Shown one piece after another: positions 54,680-64,000 of a DNA stretch of 64,000 nt (positions within the stretch are counted from its first letter, which is position 1; each line of letters starts with the position of its first letter). The stretch comes from Pogonophryne albipinna. Taxonomy: Eukaryota > Chordata > Actinopteri > Perciformes > Artedidraconidae. The position numbers and the translations under genes are program-made. The DNA lies in the NCBI GenBank assembly GCA_028583405.1, contig CM053243.1, positions 48,508,688 through 48,572,687 of the forward strand. Direction: 5' to 3'. The notes below the pieces were generated by a model. It was not told the DNA's origin, made no database searches, and worked only from the letters and a program-made list of their open reading frames with translations.

Positions 54680-55292
54680 ATGTGAGACTGGGTTGGAGAA
54701 TTGCACAGGGGAAAATAACTTATCTATGCCACAATTCTAGATGCGGATTTTGTTAAACTAATACGTTTGCGCTGTGGACCAACACTATCAATTGACGGGG
54801 AAGGGGGTAGCAATAAACATAACACCATTAAACAGTTACACAACATAACAGAAATAATATCGATAGCAGCGTCCCTAGCAACCACCTTGGTAACAATGAA
54901 AACGTTGTATAGACACAATTTCCTGAAGTAATCTTCGTAATAACTAGCAAACTAAAGATCATGTACATCCACTGCACACATAATCTGAAATAACAACTCA
55001 TATTTCTCGCATCAAATGACATCAAAACGCATTTTAATGGCCAAACTAACTTTAAAATAGGCATTTTCCACCAAGAATAAAACGAAGTTCGGCCATGTTT
55101 TTTTTTTCTGCAGGGAGAAATTTGAAGATCACGTGACATAGACGCCAGCCATTGGAATGAATGGTGAAAAAAAACGTAGGGATCTTACAATTTCAGAGGC
55201 GTTTTTGTAGAAATACTACGTCCTACGTTGTGGACCAACCTAGTTATTACACGTTTTTTTGTGAGACTGGGTTGGTCTGAACACAGTGTCAT

Positions 55293-57460
55293 CAACCTGG
55301 ATGAGAGGATGCGCTGAATATGGGGAAATGTATTGTTTTGTACAAATGATCACAGCCCACCCCCAGGCAAGTTTGACCTCCCCATTGACATTAAAAAATA
55401 TCATGTTGAATCACTGGTGCACAGCCTGATATATCAAGTAATTGTGTCAAAGCATATCAAATGTACAAGCTTCAATCATTTTGTAGCATCAAGACACTAA
55501 TACAGTGATCTGCTGGAGTTATTATGTTCTGGATAAGATGACGGGAGAGAGGGGGATGAGCGGCTATGGAGGCAGAAGAGGAGGAGGACGATGGCCCGCC
55601 TTCATCTCCTCCATCCTCTGAGGACGGAACGCTGTGATGTGGAAACAACTGGTCTGAGCAAACAGACGGAGATTCCAGCGTGCCCTCTGACAGATGAGGA
55701 ATGTGGCTGTCGCTCTAACTGCAGACCATCTCTCCCTCTCTCTCCCTCTCTCGCTCTGTCAGGGCCATTCAACCAGAGCCAGACTGCACCCACAATCCTT
55801 TGCTCCGAGGTCCAGCCCCCAGAGACAGAAAACAAGCACTGAGCAATGAGGTTGCAGAGCTTGTTAATTTGATGAGGAAATAAAATGTAAAAAAGCAGAG
55901 CTTCCCACACACTAACGCTACATGTAAAGAGTAGAAGAAGAACACCACATCACTACACTGAATGCGTCACTTTTAGAACACTGTACACGTGGAAATGAAC
56001 TGCCACATATTGACAACATGGTGACAACAAAGTGCTCAGGGCTGAGAGAAGGCCTGATCCGGACCAGGGTGAGGGCATGACGCTGTTTTTTGTATTTTTG
56101 GGGTGTTGGCCATCCATCCTATTGGTTATACAGTATGTATATTGTACAATGTAGTTACTGAGATTTTAAGTTATACAGCAAAGTCAAAAGAAACACAAGA
56201 AGACAGACGATCTGACACACACTGCAATGTAATACAAACTGCTACACCTACTCTGTGTTGGTAACCATCCCATATTGTGAACACTGTGTGCACTTATACT
56301 GAAATGTGTGTTTTGAATGACAAGTTTGAGGGTTTTACTTCCTTTCAATTCTAATTTATATGATTTGTGAATCATGAGTCACTTTTCCAAAATGCAACTC
56401 CTATTTTTACATATTTATCGATGAGTTTATTACTAGGAACACACAGGAGAGCTTGAACTGATGTCAGTCAGACACTTCTCTGTAACGGCCGGAGAATTGA
56501 CACAGACATCTGCTGGGAAACCTAATGACACAGCCTCTGCCCAACAACTCTGGGTTTCTCTTGCTGTCTCTTCAATATTTAACTATTCCTAAGAGAATAA
56601 TGCATTTGATAAGTCAAAGCAGCTCCGGATGTCCTTACTGCTCTGACACTGTGCGTCTGCTTTGTCCTGTGATTATCTGAAGAACAGATTGTTTTATGAA
56701 TGAAAGGCAAGCCTCATCAACTATCAGGGACATACCAACACACAGCTGTGGGGAGAGAATGCTAAAGCTATCGGCCTGCAGGAGACAGAGGAGTGAGAGG
56801 CAATGGCTAAGAGGATGAGAACTTAAAGTCAAGGGCCATATGATCAAATGTAATTGGTAATAATTAGCATCCAATTGCAGAGTGCTGTAGTGAAGTGAAT
56901 GTATCAAACCAACTAGGTAATAAACCTCTTCCCAATCCAAGCTTACTCATGGCACAATTCTCAATCAGCACACTGACACTATATCCCACATAAATAAACT
57001 ACAACAGCATCCAGTGACACATATCCATCATTAAACCAACCAATAAGCCCACAGCCCCGCCCAGAGTCAGTGGTCTTACTCTACTGCCTTAGAACAGAAG
57101 GGAAACTGGAAATGGGGGTAGAAAGGCCACAGAAGGTAAACTACACAGCCCGAGTATACAAGACTTCAGTTTTGAAAGGTTTGATTGGCATTAAAGATAC
57201 AGCTCACATGGTGCTTATCTTCTCTGCTATAAGGAGCTTGCAAATCAAATCCATTTGATGTGGTTTAATATTGTTAGTGTTACAGAGAAGTGTTGATGAG
57301 TACCTGCCTAGGAATTGTAGATTAAATTATCTAAGATCTTATCCTGGTATAAATCAACTCTTCTCTTTTTGAGATCAATGATTTTATTGGGCATTGTTTA
57401 ATAAACACATAATAATTATAACATTTATCTTTATTTAATTTATCCTGCCAATTCATGTTA
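55293..57460. other. Longest stretch without an evident mobile element
   Basis: I see no gene, and open frames are short and motif-free (for example 55591-55842, 56635-56940). CTCTCTCCCTCTCTC lies at 55730-55760. This may be host intergenic or intronic sequence. Confidence 0.45.
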
Positions 57461-57468
57461 ATCTAGAC

Positions 57469-59071
57469 CAGGGGTTTCCAACACGTCGATCGCGAGCTAC
57501 CGGTAGCTCGCGGGCAGCTTTTCAGTAGCTCGCCCCTCGATTATCGATTATAGCGTAGTAACGTTGCCTCTTGATTTCTCGATCGCGGCCGGACGATAAA
57601 GTGTTTTTATTTTAGAATTGTTTCTGTCACACAAATATAAAATTGGTCCGTGACGCAGAGATCAAGGAGCATAATGTGACAGCGGCACAGCGACACCACA
57701 CACGGAGCAGTCTGCTTTATCCAGCAGCACCAGTCCAGAACCAACGGCAGAATGACCCGCTCTGAATCAGTCCGCGTCGCTGCGGCTCAGAGACATACAG
57801 GGAGGGATTTGTGTTTTTGAAAAACACTCGTTATCGTCATGTCAGGTTTTTGGTGGATTCAATCAAGTCTTGGATTGCAGAGTATGAATGTCCTCTTGCT
57901 ATTTTCAGTTGATAAATACGTGTGTAAAGTTTGTGAAGGCAGGAGGAAAGCTTCCGCGATCACCGTCTCCTCTCCGTTCCTCCAAACCCCGCCCCCTCCT
58001 GAAAAATAACTAGCCTACTAATAGGAGTGACAGGCTGATAGTGACCTGATAGAAACTTTATTATTCACTTAATCACTGATTGAGATAATGAAGCTAACTT
58101 AATCTCATACATTCATGGGATTCATGTAACAGTAAGACAGAGAATGTAAGTGTGCACCCACATGCACTATTTTTGTTTTTATAATGCTGTTGTAAATACT
58201 CCTGTTGTCTGCTGTGTTCAGACTTAAGTCATGTTTGTGAAGCCACATTCAGGACATTCAGTGTCCTTTTTTTAACAGAAGACCGTTGCTTGAAGCTGCA
58301 GCTAGACTGCAGAAGCATTAGTTTTTTGTTTTTGAGGATGGAAAAATGTCACACACAGATATAGGGAGGCTAAACCTATACAATTGATTAATTATGGTTT
58401 ATAATTTAATGTCAAGACGAAGAAGAAGAAAATATGGCTGCACTGTTCAGTGTCAATCCTGTGGAGATGGAGGTTATACGTCTCGAAAATAATGTTCAGC
58501 TGAAGTCTCAGCAAAACTTACAACATTTCTGGAGCCTTGTAGACCCAGAAAACTCTAAGAACATTCACCAATCAGCACTGAACATGTCTGCTTTATTTGG
58601 CTCTACAGACCTTTGTGAAGCAGCTTTTTCTGGCATGAATGTCATGAAATCTAAATACAGAACAAGACCGACTGATGAACATGTAAATGACTATTAGAGT
58701 GAACCTAAGTGGGTACACTCCAGCAGACACCTCTATGGTGGACTCCATGCAGCGCCAGTCATCTCACTAACTGTAAAAAAGAGTGAATGCACTTATTTTA
58801 CACGTGCCATAAGATGCTTGCAAGGTGGTGATTAAGGCAATGTATTTACTATGTTGTCCATATTAATATGTGAGAAATTGTTGTTTTCTTGGACCTTGAT
58901 GTGAAGTTAAGATTTTAGATAATCTTTAGGTATTGCAATTTCACACAAAAGTAGCTTAATTCAACTGATGAGTGCTATTTGAATAAATGTAAGCGATGCG
59001 ATGCAAGTAGCTCTTGGCCACTTTAATTTTTTCAAAGTAGCTCTCAGGTGGAGAAAGGTTGGAGACCCCTG
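57469..59071 (+). mobile_element. hAT transposon (sister of the hAT in copia)
   Basis: Ends CAGGGGTTTCCAAC and GTTGGAGACCCCTG (one mismatch) with perfect 8-bp TSDs ATCTAGAC at 57461-57468 and 59072-59079. The right subterminal AAAGTAGCTCTC and left GTAGCTCGC motifs resemble those of 28504-31950. It keeps the C-terminal part of the transposase (58434-58697). It is 1603 bp and non-autonomous. Confidence 0.93.
58434..58697 (+). pseudogene. C-terminal hAT dimerisation domain remnant
   Basis: The 87-codon frame reads VNPVEMEVIRLENNVQLKSQ, QHFWSLVDPENSKNI, ALNMSALFGSTDLCEAAFSG and MNVMKSKYRTRPTDEHVNDY, then a stop. The SALFGSTDLCEAAFS...KSKYR...L/PTDEH pattern is the C-terminal hAT dimerisation domain of the GTF2IRD2/EPM2AIP1-like group. 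The ATG is probably an internal methionine, since the DNA-binding and catalytic regions are missing upstream. Confidence 0.87.
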
Positions 59072-59305
59072 ATCTAGACTCATGTTCGTGTCATGTTGCT
59101 TTTGTTTTGCTATGTACTATATACGAGGCAGTAGGACTTTAGGTTGGGGTTCTCAAAGCTCAGAGGAACTGTCCGGTGTGGATGAGGAGAAGATTAGCAG
59201 CTGGATGGGTGGACAGCTGACTATGACGCCCATAGGTTGCTACATGATGACACACTATCCTCTGTCCCGGAGCCATCCATCACTATGTCCTGTCATCGTC
59301 CATCT

Positions 59306-60331
<1,026 letters not shown>

Positions 60332-60335
60332 TTAA

Positions 60336-60816
60336 AGTGGACCTATTGTGCAAAATGCACTTTTGTACGTCTTTCAAACATGAATATGTGTCCCCTGTGT
60401 CTCAGGGAACTCACCAAGTGTCAGAAAACACAACCCTCTCTCTTTTCCTCCATACCCAAATCTCTAAAAACGGGGCTGCAACGGAGCGGATTATTATTTG
60501 AATTGTTCTGACGTCAGAAAAGGGGTGCTCCGCCTATGGGCAACTCTCCACCTATCAGGGGAATGAGAGACTGCTCGAAAGCGCTGGAGACGCTGTAGTA
60601 CATATGCCAGGCCTGTAGGTGGCGCTGTAGTCTGCCACAAAAGCAGAATCAGCCTTTGCAAAAACAGGGCTGGAAAAGAGCAAATAGAGCGAAATGAGGC
60701 ATGGCTAAAATGCATGATCTGTTTGGTATTTTGAAAAAAAAACCTTCAGACATGTTTTATATAGGTATGGTCCTACAATATATGTTTCAAACATAGGGTT
60801 TGGACATAGGTCCACT
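60336..60816. mobile_element. TTAA MITE (AGTGGACCTATTGTG ends), complete
   Basis: TTAA at 60332-60335 and 60817-60820. Inverted ends AGTGGACCTAT and ATAGGTCCACT. 481 bp, non-coding. It is a different family from the AGGTGGGGTAGGT MITE, but with the same TSD and an AG start, so Kolobok-type mobilisation is likely. Confidence 0.87.
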
Positions 60817-60820
60817 TTAA

Positions 60821-61301
60821 GCAAAATACATGCCACACTGAAAGCTATAAAGTTATGCAATCTAGCATTTGGTCTTGCAAGCACGCTACTAAGTGAATAA
60901 AATCTAGAATCAGATAATTGGAATCAAAGTAACTTTAAACGGCAAAAAAAAAAATATTGACTCTGCATTTTACCTACCATAATATTAGCAGCGGGATCAC
61001 TATTAATAACATTATTTGTGAAAAAAGCAGAATTCTTAAAGGGTTTATATAGATGTATAGTGTGCTACTTCCCAAAACTGATGATTTCCCAAAACGCTAG
61101 TGTATGGGCCTCTTTTCAGGTGCGGATTAATCAACATTTCTTGCCAGATGATGTATGTAACTTTAGTCAACATAAACTATGAAACAATATGCATGTTCAT
61201 GATAATAAAGTAACATCTCAGCCATTACAACAGTGAGGCTCATTTATGAAATAATGGAGGGCTGCGACACACAGAAAGATGTATCAGGCCTTCATTTTTA
61301 A
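60821..61301. other. AT-rich spacer
   Basis: No gene or element end is recognised. Confidence 0.4.
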
Positions 61302-62271
61302 GGCGGCAGTGGCTCAGTCTGTATGGACTTGGGGCCTCATTTATAAACGTGGTGTACGCTCAAAAGATGGCGTACGCCAATTTTTAAGCAATCTTTGCGA
61401 TTTATAAAAAACAAACTTGACGGGAAAATGTGCGATCCTCCACGGACACTCTGACCCATGCGTACGCATGAAGACGGGAGAGATGATAAACTGCGACACC
61501 GTTGGCAGAAAAAAGAATGGAGAAAAACATGTGAAAATAATACCATAAATAAAATGTTACCTCTCATTTATCATAATATGAAGAATTCATTTGCAGAAAT
61601 TGATTAAAGCCAATCTTAAAATGATTTTAAACAAACGCCTGTTTGAGACTCCTTAGTGCACACAAACACATAACTTGGAGAAATAAATAAATAAATAAAT
61701 ACAGATGTGTTATTGAAAACCACCTCGAATATGTTGTGTTAATGTTATGACATGTATTGTCATAAATGACGCTGTAAGCAGGAGGACAGAACTACGTCTA
61801 AACTGACGCCCTTTTGCTTTTCTATAGGTCAGGGGTTTCCAAAGTGTGGGAAGGTGAGCCTCCCCTCAGAGAACATAAGAACAGCCGCACCCCCCCCCCT
61901 CCCAATTATTATTGCTATTATTATTATTATTATTATTATTGTTGTTGTTGCTATAATGCAGGGGTATTCAATTGCATTTCAAAGAGGTCCAGTAAGAGAA
62001 AATGTCATTAAATGCTCTGTTTTCGCTGTCTACCTTTCTCGTCCGACTGTTTCTCTCCTCTTGTCTCGTCTCTGTGTTTGAATCTATCGTACTGACCGCA
62101 CCGATTTGATTGGCTGAGTAGCGTCACCTCCTTAAAACATAACAAAATTTACTTTTTTAAACCTTGTTATCTTTATGTTTTTAACATTTTTAACATTGTG
62201 GATAAATCCGTATATGCTCCCGGCAACACACTGAACGTCAACTTTGCCTCCTTATTACACTCACCCCTACT

Positions 62272-62830
62272 TTAGTGGGAACAATGAGTCTGCGTCTTTG
62301 ATGCGCACAGGCGGATGATGCGGGGATGCAACGTAGACAGGAATAAACGCAGATCCTCCTCTGGCTGCAGCCTTGACCGGTACTTGCTTTTGATCAAAGT
62401 CAATACGGAAAACCCACACTCACACAGGTAGGTGGAGGCAGGGGCGGACTGGGACTAGAAATCAGCCATGGATTCTCACCCTGCCCAGCCCACACAAATT
62501 GCTAGAGCACGCTCGTGAACTGTCAACAGGGGGGGGGGGAGCCTCGTTGCGTGGAAACGGCCCGCTGAACGGACCTCTGTCGCCTGTCAGCGCAACTTAA
62601 ATGATGCCGTTTAAAGACATAACAAATAAAGGGCCGGCCGTCAGCGAACCGAGCCGGCCGTCGACGGCCCACTGACGACCGGCCGTTCTGTGATTCTCCA
62701 GAACACACAGATGGCCAGTCCGCCCCTGGGTGGAGGTGAAGGGAATGAGCACGTTTACAGCCTTTTTGGCGAGGTGGGGGAACTCGGTCTCCACAGACAG
62801 CCAAAAGTGTGCAAGTGACACTTTACTCAT
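62272..62830 (-). pseudogene. hAT transposase C-terminus (ZBED5/FAM200/SCAND3-like), split by a small hAT
   Basis: The minus-strand frame from 62830 reads VSLAHFWLSVETEFPHLAKK, AVNVLIPFTST and meets the small hAT at 62728. Beyond it, from 62438 down, it continues YLCECGFSVLTLIKSKYRSR, LQPEEDLRLFLSTL, HPRIIRLCAS and a stop at 62272-62274. The ...PF.STYLCE.GFS.L..IKSKYRS.L pattern is the dimerisation domain of the ZBED5/FAM200/SCAND3 hAT group. The frame is intact on both sides of the TSD, so the small insertion is the main lesion in this piece. Confidence 0.88.
62439..62728. mobile_element. Small hAT MITE, intact, in the transposase gene
   Basis: Ends CAGGGGCGGACTGG and CCAGTCCGCCCCTG are perfect inverted repeats. 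8-bp TSDs GGTGGAGG lie at 62431-62438 and 62729-62736. It is 290 bp. It is related to the broken copy at 11066-11946. Confidence 0.95.
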
Positions 62831-63805
62831 CCTTTTCTCGTTATTTTTTTCTCACGCTGCGCCTCCCCTGAAGCTCTCTGGCGCCCCCCAGGGAGGCGCG
62901 CCTCACACTTTGAAAACCGCTACTCCTGTCCCGACACAAACACACTGCCTGAGGAAGGTTATGTGTATTCTTTTTGTCATTAACTTTTTTCGGACCACTT
63001 ATTTATTTATGTTGGTGACGATCCGACCTCCATGCTGCTACTCTGGTTCAAACTGCATCCACCAAACAATATGATTTATCTCGACCTCACAAAATAACCT
63101 AAATCTGACACGGTGTGAGAAGTCTTTTTAGCTGTTCTGTCGTCATTTCCTGCGATCTTCTTCATAAAGTCAGTCCGAATTAATGAATGAATGGGCGTTT
63201 CTTTGACTATTTATAGGCAAATATGGGCGTTACGTGAAGCCCGCAAAAGCTGCGCCGCATTGCGAGTTGATTGTGATTTATAAAAAGGGAAACCGGCGTA
63301 GGACGTGCGTGCGCAGTGTTTTATAAATCGGAATATTTTTGTGCGTATTTACTTTCTTTGTCCTTACGTACGCCACCTTCCCACGTGAATCCTACGCAAA
63401 GCTTTATAAATGAGGCCCCTGGTCTTGGAACCGAGAGGTTGCCAGTTCACGACTCCAATCAAGGAGCAAGGCACCTAACCTTGAAACTGCTCCCTGCTGC
63501 CGGCTAACTGACTCTCTGTCACCTCTCCTCTGCATGTGGTTGTGTGTGTGCATGTATATTCTCCCTGTGTGTGTAATGTGTGTGAACACAACAGAGGGGA
63601 GAAAGAAATTCCCCTGTGAGGGATTAATAAAGTATGTTGTATTCTTCTTCTTCTCCACACTCACACACACTCTGTGTGACATTGTGTGCCCGTGAGATAG
63701 ATTTGTTGACAATAAGAATCATTGAGGATATCATATTAGTCATGTATTGTAAGTTAAGCTCCATGAAATGTTGGACAGTGGATGGCCATGTATGTTGTTT
63801 ATAAG

Positions 63806-64000
63806 CAGGGGCGGTTCTAGGGGGGGCCAGGGGGGGCAGTGCCCCCCTAACACTGACCTCTGACCCCCCTAACAATGAAAAGTATTTTTTTGTAAATGTA
63901 TATTTTCTTTTGGTTTGCCAAAAACCGCAGTAATGTGAGATTGTGCAAACACCGCAGTAATGTGAGATTGTGCAAACACCCTTATGTAAAGTAGAGATGT
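63806..64000. mobile_element. Left end of another hAT, cut by the window edge
   Basis: CAGGGGCGGTTCTAGGGGGG followed by GGGGGGCAGTGCCCCCC is a characteristic end of ZMYM1-type hAT elements in fish. The rest lies outside the window. Confidence 0.7.
63924..63977. repeat. Perfect 27-bp tandem duplication
   Basis: The unit ACCGCAGTAATGTGAGATTG plus TGCAAAC occurs twice head to tail with no mismatch, inside the terminal hAT. Confidence 0.95.

Larger units (their letters stand above)
52339..55276. mobile_element. Foldback element 1 with ~580-bp inverted arms
   Basis: The left arm (52339-52914) and right arm (54692-55276) are reverse complements over their whole length, with only a dozen or so differences by eye plus small indels. 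The outermost bases are ACCAACCCAGTCTCAC and GTGAGACTGGGTTGGT. The centre is copy C of the multicopy core. There is no coding capacity. Flanking 17-mers TCTGATCACAGTGACAT (52322-52338) and TCTGAACACAGTGTCAT (55276-55292) differ at two positions and may be an unusually long or coincidental duplication. Long arms suggest a MULE-like or other foldback class, unproven. Confidence 0.85.
61830..62928 (-). mobile_element. hAT transposon inside the MITE (CAGGGGTTTCCAAAGTGTG end)
   Basis: The left end CAGGGGTTTCCAAAGTGTG and right CACACTTTGAAAACCGCTACTCCTG are inverted with gaps. Both are followed by GGGAGGCGCGCC-like and GGTGAGCCTCCC-like subterminal sequence. It contains the C-terminus of a hAT transposase on the minus strand. 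A (TAT)n/(TTG)n run lies at 61905-61950. A TSD was not recognised. Confidence 0.7.
61331..63419. mobile_element. MITE inserted in the SINE (GGGGCCTCATTTATAAA ends)
   Basis: GGGGCCTCATTTATAAA and TTTATAAATGAGGCCCC are perfect inverted ends. Subterminal GTACGC/GCGTAC repeats occur on both sides (61350-61380, 63365-63375). Without the nested hAT it is about 990 bp. The TSD is ambiguous (TTG left, CTG right), hinting at a 3-bp PIF type. Confidence 0.8.
61302..63655 (+). mobile_element. tRNA-derived SINE, split by a nested MITE
   Basis: The head GGCGGCAGTGGCTCAGTCTG (61303-61322) contains an A-box-like TGGCTCAGTCTG. After the insertion comes CCAGTTCACGACTCC (63438-63452), a degenerate B box, then AAGGAGCAAGGCACCTAACC and the tail AATTCCCCTGTGAGGGATTA / ATAAAGTATG (63608-63635), ending in (TTC)n. 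This head and tail are those of a widespread teleost SINE. The insertion occupies 61331-63419. Confidence 0.82.

Noticed and set aside
55591..55842. 83-codon frame near 55.7 kb as a host exon
   Set aside because: Low-complexity Ser/Pro content from a CTCTCTCC tract, no splice context and no recognised domain.
58434..58697. Complete small host gene
   Set aside because: It lies inside a hAT with perfect 8-bp duplications and encodes only the dimerisation end of a transposase.

Overview
This window looks like a repeat-dense, non-coding stretch of a teleost (ray-finned fish) genome, most likely a percomorph. The evidence is very long pure (CA)n arrays, many hAT transposons with 8-bp target-site duplications (TSDs), TTAA-flanked DNA elements, a Rex3/RTE-type LINE, an L2-type LINE, a tRNA-derived SINE with a teleost-style tail, and both Ty3/gypsy and Ty1/copia elements. 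I found no convincing host protein-coding gene, tRNA or rRNA. Almost every protein-like signal is a broken transposon gene. The exceptions are three unidentified exon-like fragments, at 7.3, 16.9 and 35.2-36.2 kb.

Layout. 0.9-9.6 kb is the interior of one hAT-type element (8-bp TSD GTAGGAAG) that has been filled by other repeats. 10.7-12.7 kb is a TTAA-flanked element holding hAT- and PIF-like pieces. 12.9-13.4 kb is a small hAT. 16-18 kb carries a TTAA miniature element (MITE), a spliced-looking exon remnant and an L2 fragment. 19.2-23.2 kb is a foldback element with long inverted arms; its left arm was split by a MITE, which was then hit by a retroelement that left a solo LTR. 24.1-25.5 kb is a hAT with a BED zinc-finger exon.

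26.3-34.9 kb is a minus-strand Ty1/copia element, a rare class in vertebrates, invaded four times. A PIF-type MITE sits in one LTR, a hAT sits in the integrase gene, a TTAA element sits inside that hAT, and another copy of the same TTAA family sits in gag. 35.2-36.2 kb is an unknown coding fragment split by a hAT MITE. 36.2-42.9 kb is a Ty3/gypsy (Sushi-type) element whose RNase H was split by a hAT, which was then split by an RTE LINE. 46-50.5 kb holds a MITE, an internally deleted hAT transposase (ZMYM1-like) and a hAT with a CGGBP1-like zinc finger. 52.3-55.3 kb is a second foldback element, with about 580-bp arms that are nearly identical. 57.5-59.1 kb is a hAT related at its ends to the one inside copia. 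60.3-60.8 kb is a TTAA MITE. 61.3-63.7 kb is a SINE split by a MITE, split by a hAT, split by a small hAT: four levels. The window ends inside another hAT.

The contents do not form a pathway. The value of the window is the insertion record: perfect TSDs give a relative order of element activity, and several transposase remnants from related families can be compared. All family names come from reading motifs and ends, not from database searches.
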